This document shows, piece after piece, positions 27,201 through 39,760 of a stretch of 64,000 bases of DNA. The notes beneath the pieces were generated by a model. That model had not been told where the DNA came from, searched no databases, and saw nothing but the letters and a program-made list of their open reading frames with translations. The stretch is from Takakia lepidozioides (taxonomy: Eukaryota; Streptophyta; Takakiopsida; Takakiales; Takakiaceae), in the NCBI GenBank assembly GCA_030704615.1, contig CM060734.1, positions 44,408,042 to 44,472,041 on the forward strand, given 5' to 3'. Numbering within the stretch: the stretch's first letter is position 1; every line of letters begins with the position of its first letter. A program made the translations under genes and the position numbers.

Positions 27201-30146
27201 AGTTGGCCGCTCTGCATTAGATTCCCACGAGAAACTCCCATCTTTGATGGAGATAGCCGGCAAGCCAAGTTCCAGAGGGGGGTTCGGCTGCAGCACACGC
27301 TCATCAGCTAAAAGCAATTCTTGAAGTCTTTTCAGCGACACATTTGCATTAACAGCTGCAGTGATCAGCGCTGGGAACAAGACGAGAGGGAATCGAAGAA
27401 CTGCAAAAAGAGAGAGGGATGTGAAGGCTTTGGCAGGGGTTAAAACTCCACCCAGAAAAGTGTAGATTCCAAACGCTAGCACTGTCACAGCTACTGGAAT
27501 GGTGTTGAGAAGAAAGGTGTTGATTGCTGAAAGCAGTTGTGCCTTCCTAAACCAGCTAAGTTCATCATCTCGGATGCCTAGCACCTTGGCCCTGAAGCTA
27601 TTTTCCCAAGCATAGCATTTGACAATATCCATGGCCGCAAGTATCTCGTTCATAAGACCAATCCGCTTGTCTGTACGCTGCAAGGCTTCCCGTGTCAGCC
27701 TCCGCATTCCGGTAATGACGAACGTCTGCACAGGAAACATGATCAGAAGCACAATTGATGCCAGGATTGAAGCTATACCAAGCTGTTGGTATAAAAGTAC
27801 AATGGCCACCACGATGCGTACGGGTGCAGACCAAAGCCCATGCAGTTGCTGGCCTATTTGCTGTATGGCTTCAGCATCAGTCGTCATAAGATTGGTGATT
27901 TTGCCCGTGGTGAAACCTGCACGGCCACTTTGTGTCAATCGCAAGGACTTCCGGAACACTGCTGCAACCAAAGTCGATCGAGCTTGGAACCCTACACGCA
28001 TGACATTCTGAAAGTACTGGCCTTCGCACAGCACCCCAAGCATCACACCAACAAAGATTGATGCTGCATACACATAGCCCTTCCATACTGGATCTCCATT
28101 TTGCATCGCCTCTAAGAGAAGACTCAAGAATATGGGTCCAACAAATTGGGAAGCATCATTGCCAATCTTTAACAACCCACCAAGCCAGAATCTTGCTCCA
28201 AGGCTGCGGTTCAAAGCCCTTAGTAACCATGGATGGGGTTTTGAGAGCTCTTCCTCCCAACACTGTTGAAATTTGGAGTAGAGTGTTTCCGTCTTGTCCC
28301 ACACGTCAAGCTGCCAGATATCTCGGTCAAGAATAGGCCTCTTGTAGCCTGCCTTCATCAGCGGGGTCATCCAATTGAAGCACAGCATGGAGAAAATATT
28401 AGCCCGACGCTCTGGGCACACCTCCTCTTCCCCATCCAAGGGTTCATACTCAGCAGTTACACTTTGAAACTCTTCAGTGGAGACGGCCCGGTAGTCTGTC
28501 TGAAGTACCATGCTTGGAAAGTGAATGAGATAAACAATGCTCAACAAAGCGTGACAAGCGTAGTGACTGATGACAACTTCAAAAATAAACTTGCTGTAGT
28601 AATCTTTGAGGTTGAACGCAAACTGCAACATGGTCGTTTCCGCCACCACCACATAGAGGATCGCAAAGCGCATATACCAAATCAAATCTTTTGTGTAACT
28701 CTTCAGTTCAACACACAGCATGACCACAATAGCGATCCATGTCACACAAGACACCACCAGGGTTGTCATCTGCAAGCACAACAGCAGGGTTCAGCACCAG
28801 AAGAAGAAATAAGTGGTGTATCGCTTCAGAGAACAGTATCAAAACATCTATATCCCTTATTGTCACTCCCAGTCCAGAGGACCTCTACCTCTGATGAAAA
28901 ATAGATGCAGGAATTGGTACACTGTCCTTTTGAGGGTGCACTTTATCTGTAAATCCGCTGGACATTAAACAAGTCTCTTTTCATACAAACAGCAGTAAAT
29001 TTAAAGCTTGCCCCTCATTCATGTTAATAATTCCCGTCTGAGTTGGCACTGCTACCATGCCTACACAAGTCGTGTGGCTCCTGAATTTTGAGGGATTGGG
29101 CTAGTTCAATTTCGCCAAACCTGTATTTGCTGGGTTTATACATGAGAAAATTGTAATAATAGTGGTGTTTTGACATCGAGCAGATGTCTTAGCTTGGTGA
29201 TCTTGCAGTTCAGTTGAGCATTGGTTCTGTGATAGCCGTCGGAGGCCCCTGAGAGCAGCATATTTGTTACTCCTCTTTAAAACCTCTTAGTTAAAATATG
29301 TGCAATTTTTAGATCATTTTTTCAGGTCGAATAAAACATGTTATCCCCTCTTGAATCCTTTTAACAACGTCAGCGTATGAAGATTCTGTTCATACTACAA
29401 TACTTCCAATGGTAGCTACCATTACTGGTGAGGAGTTTCATATTGGTGGTAACCCCCATTTTCACCTCCTTCTGTCCTTGCTCCTTCCCCCTTTATGTGG
29501 GTGCTTAACGTTCCCACCAACAGACGAGCTTCTCTTCAAAAAGCTTAAACTACTGGACCATATCTGAAACAGGTGGGTTGGTGGACCACCCCCTCTTAGC
29601 TGGAATAGTCAGCAGTTCATAGACATTACCTACCACACGGGTATGGACTGATCTGTGCTTGTCCATTCATTCTCGGATGTGGGTAACTTTCTCCCAGTGG
29701 ATTGATGGATCATTATAATCATCATCGTACTCTAATTTATCTCCCTCAAAAGGGTTCCACGAGAGCAAATTTCCTCCAAATTAGAAAGGAAGCGAGAGAG
29801 AGAGAAATTGTACCTCAAACAAGGGCATGGAACTCTCTCCATCCAGATTGACTGTCGATATGCCCAGAATGATCTGCACCAGCGGCTCAACCGCGCAGTA
29901 GGCAGCTAACACGATCGCGAAATAATGACCCCGCGCATTCTCCACCTTAAATCTCTTGATTGATTGGCCATACAACAGCTTACGAATTCGCAAGACTGCG
30001 AGGAAAAATAGGGCTAAATAGGATAAGCCAATAAGCACAGAGTCTACCAAGCACGGAGTATAAGCCCCAAAACCGCTCGGAAGCTTTGTACCCCATACCC
30101 CTCCTACAACGGGCCTGCAGAAAGAGGCCAACAAATTCCCCCCCAT
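24201..30146 (-). CDS. ABC transporter C family, plant ABCC1/ABCC2 type (vacuolar MRP)
   Basis: Two exons, 29814-30146 and 24201-28769, join in phase 0 to 1633 codons, close to the roughly 1620 residues of the Arabidopsis ABCC1/2 proteins. Known members pump glutathione conjugates, phytochelatin-metal complexes and folate or glucuronide conjugates into the vacuole. Exon 1 starts with [20 protein letters not shown] and [13 protein letters not shown], the hallmark N-terminus with TMD0. Exon 2 carries TMD1, NBD1 (Walker [10 protein letters not shown] near 27145, signature [15 protein letters not shown], Walker [12 protein letters not shown]), TMD2 and NBD2 (Walker [10 protein letters not shown] near 25255, signature [28 protein letters not shown]). 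A C-terminal extension of more than 150 residues follows. The start is ATG 30146; two codons further upstream only a GTG lies in frame. The intron 28770-29813 is GT-AG. Having all of TMD1 to the C-terminus in one exon is unusual for this normally intron-rich family. Confidence 0.93.
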
Positions 30147-31025
30147 TGCCACTCCCTCTCCAACAATCTCAACTCAAACACCCAACCCTCCTCCCTCCTT
30201 CCGTCATACCACCACCATATTTCCCGATCTGTAGCACTGTAAACACATAATCATCCGGGACAGGACCCACTCCCCTCCCCTCCCCTCCCCTCCCTCCACC
30301 CCTCTTTGTCACTCCAACTCATTCCAGCTAGCTCGCCATACCAGCGATGAGAAGCGATTTGTCGGACGAACAAGACGGTCCCAATGCCGAGGAGGTCCTC
30401 ATTTCCGCGCAGCTCCATCCACGTCCAGTTTCCTTTCTCGTTGCAAATTGTTCCAGGATGGATGAAGTTGTTCAACGGTCCACGGCTATAGGAGAACCAA
30501 TGTGTGAGTTTGAAGGGGGCGGGAAATCTGCTGCTGCTCGCAACCTTCCGGCCTTGTGACTTGCGCGCAGTTTGACCTACACTATAATACCTTGCTGGTC
30601 CTCTGCAACCAATCTGACTACCCCTTTTTTCTTCTTTCTTTGTTTTTTTCTTCCGCACCATCAACCCTTGTAAACGACAGTAGGGTAAGTAGTTTGACTT
30701 TGTCCAGAAAATTTGAAAATTGACCCCAATGTAGGTATTGTGCCCACCTAGGTCCTGAAGGTAGTGGCTTGAGGCACACAGACCTAACTTAGTAGGTGAC
30801 GAATCCAACGGATCTACCAAAAAGATATAACCGGGGCTTGTTTTGTGGAATGGCGATCGTCCATCTAAAGTAAGAAAAATTGGTAGATTTGGAACGTGCC
30901 GGCGGTTGGTGAAAGCACAGTGACGACCCAACAACTTGTAACAAGCGTGTGCAAGCAAGGGACACCCAATGTGCACAAAGACCAAGATGGCATCTTCAGG
31001 CCCCACTCCTCGCGAAACTGTATAC
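30147..31025. other. Upstream region of the ABCC gene
   Basis: This is the promoter and 5' leader side of the minus-strand ABCC gene. A C-rich block lies at 30262-30305 (repeats of cctcccctcc). A long minus-strand frame (31006-30251) has no recognisable content and contains low-complexity lysine codons from an A/T-rich tract; I do not call it a gene. Confidence 0.4.
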
Positions 31026-31802
31026 TTAACCCTTAAAGGACGAGCTATTTTTTGGTGGGCCCACTAAAAAAGAGTATATACACTTATGGATGGGGGTGTA
31101 ACTTCTTACCCCCAATCATCCAAGGGGATGAACCTTATACTTATGTGCATATCTACTATGTAGACATCCTGTAAAAAATGTAGGCAAATTGACCATTGCA
31201 TTTTGGAGATTATAACAAAATAATATGCCCTAATTTGTAAATGTATTCAAAAATTGCATGCAAAAACTTGTTTGACCATAAAATACAGTATCGAGTTGAA
31301 TCTTCCTAGACAAAGCCCCTCCATAATCTGATTATATGGCACCTAAACCACTGCCTCCCACAAAAATCAGACCAAAATTCCAAAAATTCAGATAGGCTGC
31401 TTTGCATGTGAAATCTGGGGGGGGGGTAAATTATCTTGTTTTAGCTTCTTTCACAATTACACCCATGAGATGATATTTGTTTTCCAATTCCTTTGGTAAG
31501 TAAGAGTGCCCAGTAACATTTCATAGTGATTATGATAAATTTTCAGCCCTAGATGTTATTTTGAAGATTGCCCATTTGGCTGCCACGTAGGCAGGTCAAT
31601 GGTGCTCTAACACTGGAATTTCTGACCCCTTGGCACTTTGAAAAATTCTAGGGAGCAGAGCCTTTATGATTTTTTGGCGCTGTAAATTCCCACAAGTGCT
31701 CCTCTCTGACATCCACACTTTATCTTCAAGGTTCACTTCCATCCACTATCAAACTGGAGCGTGGCAAAAACCTGACGGGTCGTGTCGTCCTTTAGGGGTT
31801 AA
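31026..31802. mobile_element. TTAA-flanked inverted-repeat element, 777 bp, non-coding (piggyBac-like MITE?)
   Basis: The left end reads TTAACCCTTAAAGGACGA (31026-31043). The right end read inwards on the other strand is TTAACCCCTAAAGGACGA (31802-31785). That is 17 of 18 matching bases, both beginning with TTAA. A duplicated TTAA target followed by CCC is the usual signature of piggyBac-superfamily ends. The interior has no long open frame. Related ends occur at 63213, 63853 and 63984. The assignment rests on the ends only. Confidence 0.65.
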
Positions 31803-33180
31803 CTTTGCCCCAAGTGCAAATCAGAGTAATCTGAAAGTAGAACCTAGCGCTCCACTTTGGCCCATATCCTATGGCGGTGGTTTTACTAAAATCTACAAAA
31901 ATCTGAAAAAGTTGTGGATTGTTAAACACCTCAAAATGCCCATTTTGGGCTTGTTGGGTATTAAAGGAATAACCGAAACCCAATAGCCAACATGAAAATT
32001 TGAAGTGGTATAGTCTACTCTCTATATATGTGTTACACCTAGGAAATGCAAAAAATATAACTCCACATATAGATATTAAGAATAAGAGTCTTTCAGAATA
32101 AACAATTAACCCAGAGCTGAAAACCGGAAACCAACAGTTTAAATGATCCCCATCTTAAGTAAAATTAAAGAGCTGATAGGTTTAATTGATATATGTCATG
32201 ACCAATGTTGTACTGGTTTTTAGGGTTAACCCGGGTATCAATAGTGGGTATTGACCTGGTACGAGACAACCTACTAAGGCGGGTAGGCGACGGCCACTAA
32301 ACCTGGGATAGACCAGTGTTACCCTAATTGGGACCGCCACCCTCCCAGACAATGCAGAGCTCAATACCAGTTTCAAAGACCATGTTTTCCCTCTTGAATC
32401 CTGGGTAGGGTGTTGCACAACACTAACACACATTCACGGGGAAGGGTGACATGTGACTAGATGTCACATGGAGTTGAGCCTATCTTGTGGTGAAAATAAA
32501 CTTCATACCCGGGTTGATATGTGTATGGTATTGCACAATTTCAATCCTTGCTATTGATAGCACATACTAGTTCTTGCAAATTGCAATATGCGTACCAGTA
32601 TTCTATTTGGGAAATCCTTGCTTTGCAATACCTAGGGCCATACCAGTGTTCCCATTTCAAAACAAATCAAGCCCCGGACCCGGCTAGTATGTTGAAAATT
32701 CGATACCAATACAACACTCGTCATGACCCTTTGACCAAGTTGTCTTGTTATAAATCTATACATGCATGCATTTGAAGAACATTAACACTTACTTAAGAGT
32801 TGTTTAATAAAGGAGGGAGTGGAAAAACGTCATAACACTTAACACTTATTTTGTAAAATCTTGGGGAGTAAAACAGATAACAAATAAAGAGGGCTAACAA
32901 ATATGGAGGGAACATCATGATTTATGGAGGACGGTAGACTACCTATACGGTTTTAATGTGCACATAAGTTTTTTTCTTTTTCTTTTTCTTTTTGAAAATA
33001 GGTGCGGCGACTTGATGAATTGTCACTACATTCCAAATAACAACAAAAAATAACCTTGGAGAGGCCTTAAGGGAAATATCATAGATGTGGGCACTGCCCG
33101 AAGCTAACAGAGTTCACCAAGATGTAACAAACTATGATTCAACTCTGAGAAGGAGAAAAAACTAGAGATGGACTGTCACC
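31803..33180. other. Gene-free, A/T-rich stretch
   Basis: No open frame looks like a protein and no RNA gene was recognised. Several short direct repeats of ggtattg-like words lie at 32200-32530 without clear periodicity. Confidence 0.4.
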
Positions 33181-33540
33181 CCAAAAACAAACACAAAATG
33201 AACAGTCGAGTAATAGCCAAGGCCATCTTGTCATGCAAAGAATAAAACCAAAGTGTAGAAGCACTATCTCCAAAACACAAGCCAATAGATCGACCTAAAT
33301 AGAGTCACAAATAGCTGACTGTAAGATGACTAGAAGCTAAGAGCACTGTAGGATCCAAAAATAGACACAAATTGAAAAGTCAGGTGACAACCAAGGCCAT
33401 CTTGTCATGTTGAAAATAAAACCAAAGTGAGGAAGCACTAGCTCCAAAACAAGAGCCAAACAAACAACCCAAACAACCCAAACAAAATCACAAATAGATT
33501 GCAAGATGACTAGAAACTTAAAGCCTAGCGGGAGGCAACA
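33181..33540. repeat. Direct repeat, two units of about 180 bp, probably LINE-derived
   Basis: The units at about 33181-33357 and 33358-33535 share caaggccatcttgtcatg, aataaaaccaaagtg, gaagcacta, caaaaca-gagcca, tcacaaatag and gcaagatgactagaa. They are moderately diverged. The segment is followed by ctctcattatttaataatag at 33545. A similar block in inverted orientation lies at about 34293-34325, so the 33.5-34.3 kb piece may be bracketed by inverted repeats of about 30 bp. Confidence 0.65.
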
Positions 33541-33675
33541 AAGCCTCTCATTATTTAATAATAGCGAGTTCAATGCGCCTATGGGCCCCGCCAATACGGC
33601 CCATGGGGTGAGCTCATGAACCCACCCCCCTTTCACCTGGTCTAGATTCTGAATTTTTTCTAAGTCATATTAACA

Positions 33676-33955
33676 GCGGCGGACCTTCTAGCGGACTGGC
33701 CAGACCCTCCAAGGGACTGATTCCTCCAGCAGACTGACTCCAACTGGCAAGCGGACTGACCAACAGACTGGCGATTGGCGAGCAGACTGACCGACGAACT
33801 GGCGAGCGGACTGGCAATTGGAGAGCGGACTCAGCAGCATACTGGCGATTGGCGAGCGGACTAACATAGTCCGGCAGACTGGCGAGCTGACTCACCAGCA
33901 GACTGGCGATTGACGAGCGGACTAACCGGACTGACCAATGGACTCCAACTGGTGA
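33676..33955. repeat. Minisatellite built on a GCGGACTGNC / CAGACTGGCGATT unit
   Basis: Irregular tandem array of roughly 30-bp and shorter units. gcagactggcgattggcgag-like words recur about eight times, with gcggactgac, gcggactggc and gcggactaac spacers. The open frame on the minus strand through it is a by-product of the periodicity. Confidence 0.8.
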
Positions 33956-34575
33956 GCGCCTAACTCCAACCTTCAGACCCTCCTCAAACAAAATATATAT
34001 TTATAATTAACATACATTACCACCACAATATCACCTGCCAAGATTTGAATACCAAACCTCATGTTCATCACAAGTTGCTCTTTAACACCACACTATCCTC
34101 TGCTTTCTGCAACCATTTGAAATAAATAATTATTTATCTACATATTTCAGGTGTTTTGTGGGCCCAGCAAACTCACTCCCCCCTCTCATTTCCCCTGTGC
34201 CCGCCCCGGGGCGGCTCACCGAGCAGACTGACCCCGGGCGCCCCACCCGTTGCGACCCCTCTCCCACATGCGGGCCCCGCCGCAACCACCGCATTGATCT
34301 CTTTATTATTAAGTAATGAGAAGCGGCAACAAATTGCCAAAGACTAAAACATAAATTAAACAACTTATAAATGGATGTACTAAGGTCTTTTTAGATTAGG
34401 CGTAAAATGTGTTGGCACATAGAAATGTGCATCTTGCGCTATACAATGATTTCAATATGTACCCCGGTCATTGGAAAAATAAAATTGACCAAAGGCGAGA
34501 GGATATCTAGGAGTTTGTATGGGCCCCACATGGCTACTGGATGTCGGCCCATATGCGGTCCGTGCCCATTCTCTA

Positions 34576-34610
34576 TTCTAGAACATTCTAGAATAGAGAA
34601 TGTTCTAGAG
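34576..34610. promoter_or_regulatory. Perfect heat-shock-element cluster (alternating TTC/GAA)
   Basis: Read on the plus strand the units are TTC-GAA-TTC-GAA at 34576-34593 with exact 2-bp spacing, then GAA-TTC at 34598-34605 and a GAG at 34608. This is a canonical binding array for heat-shock factor trimers (nGAAnnTTCn repeats). The same bases form a 14-bp inverted repeat around a 2-bp centre (34571-34600). No gene I recognise lies next to it on either side. Confidence 0.6.
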
Positions 34611-34619
34611 GGAGTGCCA

Positions 34620-36800
34620 GAAGTGCTTCTATAGTCGCGTGGGAGACAAAGACTAGCACGAGGAGGGAGGTGGCGGTAGGGGCTGGTGGCTTGTTGGTGG
34701 CAACTAGGACCAGCAGGAAGATGGAGGCTCCAGGGAGGCTGTGTATGGGATATTGCAACAAGTTCTCTACTTCGTTTCATTGTTGACATAGTGACATTTC
34801 AACATGCTATGTATTCTTTATGTCCCTAGGTGATAGGGGTTGGGCACGAACAAGAGGGTTGAGGGTCTAAAACTGTGTTATACAGGGGATTTTATGCTGA
34901 GTGGCGAGTTATATGTCAACATATATTTTATTGTGTTGCTAAGATGTGTATGTGACTATGATTTTTCTACCCAAAATTACATTTGCAACGGAGTTTGTTG
35001 TATTCCATTACGATGTTGTATGAGTTTACACTGATTTTATAAAGCCTGATTCAAGGTGAATATATGTATAGCTCCACCTCTGCATTTCAATATGACTGGC
35101 AGCACGCAGCTTTCTGTAAGTCTGGCTTCAAGTACAGAGTTAAATTTCCTTTATTGCCTTTTCGGATTATCTCAAGATTCTTCTATTTATCTTTTGATAT
35201 TCCATGTGGAGTGTTCAAGACAAGCCCATGAGTGGTTGTCTCTTATATGTGAAAAACTAACCCTCTAATGTGAGAGGAGAGCTTGGTTTAAGTAAAAGGT
35301 TCACTTGTTAAAGGAGAAGGTGCGCACGAGAAGGTTGGTATCACAAGAGCCATAAGTGTGCATTGTGCGAACTCTTGGCCACATCTGCTGAGCCAATGTA
35401 CACACCCATAATCTATGGCCTCTACATTACCTGACATAACCATGCTAGTTGGGACCTCCACAAACTATTGTGGCAACACTCCAATATCTATTGGTTTATG
35501 CTCATCAACACTGGCATATACCAAGACCAGTCCCCTAGCCATACGGTCCCACCCTACTCCGATGCTCTTGTCGGACCTCCCCATGTATATGCCAGTACAC
35601 CTTTGCCAAGATACCTCCTAGTCAAAGGTCTACCTCTACGACCAACAAGTTTATAATCCACTTTGTAGAACTGACGTACTGCCATGAGTACTACCCCAAA
35701 CCAGCTACCCTTATTATCTTTGCCCTTAGGTGTCATCATTGGCGCATTGGCCCCTTCACTGGACACATCATGGCGGGCATGCGTGGGGAATTGGCCACAC
35801 ACAATCTAAACTCTCTTTACTCTGACCAAAAAATACCACTGAGAGTCTAAAAAAATTCTTCTCAAGGCCATCAGATCTCTCATAACCATCATCAACAATA
35901 AGAACAAACTTGCACCACCCATAAACTCACAAATTGTTTGTTAGATGCCCTTATAGAGCCCACCCCAAAAAGCAGACAATACGCACAAGGCGAAGTGTCG
36001 TTACTCTTAACCACCACACTACCCGTTGCTTTCTACAAACCTTGAAATAATTAATGTTTTATGTGGATTACCAAAGCCTATTACCAGAGCTTGTAGGCAG
36101 GTCATGGCCCCCTCTTGGTTGAGACCTACCGCAGCAGACCTGCTTGCCCGGTAGACCCAGCAAAAGACCTGCTTGTCTTTGCCTTAAGGCATGGTCCCAC
36201 CAAGGGTTGGTATCTCGTGAGCACAATGTAAGCAGGAAAAAAAACTCACATGAGCACGATCCACAGTTATAGGGATAATATGTTTGCAAACGGACTTACA
36301 AGTAATAGTTGGACATAGGGTATTGGCTAATTACATGGTCTAAGAGTAAATTCTAGCTTCAACCTTTTGTAAAATAAATATTTAATTATGAAACATTGAT
36401 TTTAGTACTATAATATTATAAATAGCAATATTAGACTGAAATTTAAACTCGGGAACAATAAACATATGCAGGGAGGAAGAGGAGATTGTAGTTGCCAATG
36501 ACAACCTGACGACAATATCCATTTTCTGATACATTGTCCGGGATATTCTCACTAGAGAGTGACCCTCTTCAAGCCGACCAAAGATCACTGTCCGGGCACC
36601 TTTTGTTTACCAACTTTGAGGTTGAGCCTTAGACCGTGACCATATTGGGGTTTAACTTTTGGGCTGCTCACACATAGCAGATTGATGCTTGTGTGAAGGG
36701 CTTTCTAGCGATATAATATTTTTAATAACAACAGTATTTCGCTAGCGAAATCGAGGAGTACTCATATATCAAGTTTAGTCGAGTTCTGTTGGCAACATTA
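34620..36800. other. Gene-free stretch
   Basis: Apart from the heat-shock-element cluster at its left edge, I see only short open frames without recognisable content. Confidence 0.4.
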
Positions 36801-36817
36801 TAATAAGAGTCCGAAGG

Positions 36818-39760
36818 TCATCTGAAGATGGAGAGCACAACTCGGAGGCAATGAGCTGAGAAGGTAAGGAGTCGGACAAGAACTGCAGTGACATTGTCAA
36901 GATAGGTGAAGTATTCAGAACTTGAGCTGAGTTCTAAATTTGGGGTCTCGACTTTTCTTATGTCTCCAGTTGAAATTTGCTTCGTCTCTATCACCAGGGG
37001 ACTTCCCATTGAGGGGGGATTGATACCAGGTAAAGCGCATGTTGGGACGACTAGAGCCGAGCAAGTCGCCTTTGCCCAGGACTTACGGAAATCTTGAAGC
37101 AACTTCTCCCCTCGTTGCTTCGAAGTTCTGGGAAGAACTGCACAAACAGTGTCCCATGCTTTCCGCCCCCCAGTTAATAGATCATAATAAATATGAAACA
37201 AGATTGATCTTCCCCTGGGGGATTTTCCCTCATAAACCCAATTACATCTGGCTCTCCATAGATTCCACAGAGTGTGGGCTTTAAGAGTAGCCCAAACTGG
37301 GCATGTACTCATTGGTAGATCAGGCAAGAAGTTCAAAAGCAGGAGAGAATGAGAGGAAAGAGTTGGGAATGAAGCCCAGCTGTGAGAGTATCTAATGAGG
37401 GTAGAATGAGATAACCAACCTCCATATCCTACTAGATAGATTGCAGAACAACAGACAGTGCTCTATAGGTTCCGTTTGTGTAAGGCAAAGAGTACAGGTA
37501 GGGTTATCCTTGTGTGTTCACTGTCTGACTGGAATGATTCTATGTGTGAGCTTCCAGAGGAAGCCTGATATCTTTGCTGGCCTCTGCTTTCTCCACACAT
37601 CTTTCCAGATTTTGTCCCAGATTCCTTAGGCGAGTTGGATATTCCCCCACTTAGCTGACCATTTGCCTGCAAAGGAGCGGATTGGGTTGGCAAAGGAGTA
37701 CCCCTTTTTCACCGAGTATCCGCAAATGGGGTCTTCATCTTATCCATCCACTTCCACTCACCTGGGTCAAACTGTAGATCTTCCGAAGGACACATGAGGA
37801 ACCAGGTGAGGGTTTCATGACGGGCCCATTGAGCTTCCATCCCTTGTGGCGGTAAGGGGTTGGCGTTTCCTTTGCCATCAAGCAAGTCTCTTGTGTGGAA
37901 TAGGATTGTTTTATCCACCTCAACCATTCCTGTATAAGCAAGGTCACCTTCACAATCCGTGTAGAACCCCAGTCCAAATGCCATTGATCCGTGAGTTTCT
38001 ATGATAAGAATCACTGATTTGTCATTGCCCTGGTTGTAAGCCATCCAGGAGGGCGTGGGGGTCGTGGTGCAGCTTTGGGCGTGAGCCCGAGTAGGTAGGG
38101 GCTGCCCAATTCCGACCTTTTTTAGTAGTGGAGTCATGTATTGTGGGAGATTGGCAAGAAGTGTGCCCCAGGCCTTTGGATCTTCTTCTACCGAAGGTTC
38201 CTGATATGGCCTCTTTTGTAAGGAAATTTTCTCCAGAGCGCATGGCTGCAATGTGGGTGAAACCCCGCCCTTCCTAGATGCCCATATGGGGGTTGAATGC
38301 GCGAGTAAATCACCGGAGTCCATGTTGTAGTTCGCAAAGAGGGGGTTGCCGAAGACATTCCTGCCAACCTGTGGGTAAGGTTACCTCTCATGCTTTTCCA
38401 TGCTCTCCAGATAGATTGCCAAGGCATGGAGCCAAGTGTCACCCTAGCGTTTTTGCCTTGAACAATCCATCTGAGAGATTGAGCCCACAGGTTGGAGGTT
38501 GAAGGCACTGAGCCCACAAGATAAGGTTGAATGAGCTTTGCTCCAGGGGGAATTCCTATGAGTGATGGCCCTAGGGATCCATTTTGCTAACAAAGCCTTT
38601 ATTTGAGCTCCAGGGTCAATGATTCCTAGACCACCCCGGCTTTTCTTCTGGCACAATTGATCCCAAGAGAGTAGTGCCCTTCTCACCTGTGTTGTTTGGG
38701 TGGCTCCCCAAATAAAATTGCGTGTGAGGGCTTTAATCTCCTTGAGCACAGTTGAGTCTAGGTTCCAAACAGCAGTGAAGAACCATAATGAGGCTTGCAT
38801 AATCTGTTTTGCAACGAGGGCCCTCCCTACAATTGAAAGCATTGCAGAACACCAGAAAGCTAGTTTCATTTTATATTTTGCAAGCACCTCCCTCATCCTG
38901 CTTTGCTGCGTCATGTTTAAGCCCATCTCATGGCCAAGCAGAGTGTGGGTTTCCCTCTCCTGCAACCACCTCAAGCCAATGTCTGCTCCCCATGATTGAC
39001 AGTGTGCCACCCCTGAACCAGCTTGCAACAGGGACACAATGCCAATTGATTTTTTCTAGTTGATTTTTAGCCTGGAACCAAGGCAAAAGGTGTACAAAGC
39101 ATGTAGAGCCCTATCAATATTGCTCCGAGTGGAATTGTCAAGTAGCAAAACAGTGTCATCTGCATACATGGACAATTTGAGCATCTGTGGTATGAATGTT
39201 GGCAGGTGCAGCCCAATGATGTCCACTCTGTGGTCAAGTAGGTGTCCCAGCGAATCCGCAGCTATTAGAAAGAGAAATGGGGCCAAAGGGCAACCCTGTC
39301 TGACCGATCTGGAAATAGGAAAACTCTTGGAGACCACACCATTCACCATTACTCTGCTGGAAGCCGAGTGCAGCAAGATGTGGACCCAAGAAAGAAATAG
39401 ACCCCCAAGCCCTATCTTCTCCAAGGCCCCCATGAGAAATGTCCAATCTATGGAATCAAATGCCTTCTCAAAATCTAGCATAAGAAATGCCAAGGGCTGA
39501 TTGTTCACATGTGCTTTGTGTAAGGCCTCATGTGCCAGTAGGATGTTGTCAAGAATCATACCATCCTTGCGATATCCAGTTTGATCCTTTCTGATTATAT
39601 TTGGCAGCAGAGGTTGTAGCCTCAAGGCAAGGGCCTTTGCTATTATTTTGTAGGTGGAATTCAACAATGTGATAGGGCGGTAGTTGGCCATGTCTTCCCT
39701 GTCTCCTTTCTTGAAAATGAGGGTGACGAGCCCTTCAGAAATCAAATTTGAACTACTTAA
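36818..39760 (-). mobile_element. L1-type LINE, 5'-truncated, with reverse transcriptase and zf-RVT finger, frameshifted
   Basis: The first frame (39745-39056) carries reverse-transcriptase motifs LIFKKGDREDMANYRPITL, LDFEKAFDSIDW, VRQGCPLAPFLFL and SMYADDTVLLL (intact YADD). Later frames (39037-38444, 38517-38188, 38323-37709) continue through the post-RT region (FIWGATQTTQVRRALLSWDQ, KKSRGGLGIIDPG). A CTLC...EHCLLFC finger lies at about 37500-37440, and 37336-36818 (LWNLWRARCNWVYEGKS) is the C-terminus. Endonuclease and ORF1 are absent. This is a different lineage from the main LINE family of the window. Several frameshifts make it inactive. Confidence 0.9.

Noticed and set aside
30251-31006. 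Minus-strand frame of 251 codons upstream of the ABCC gene
   Set aside because: It runs through the promoter and a poly-A/T tract, has no recognisable motif and is explained by composition.
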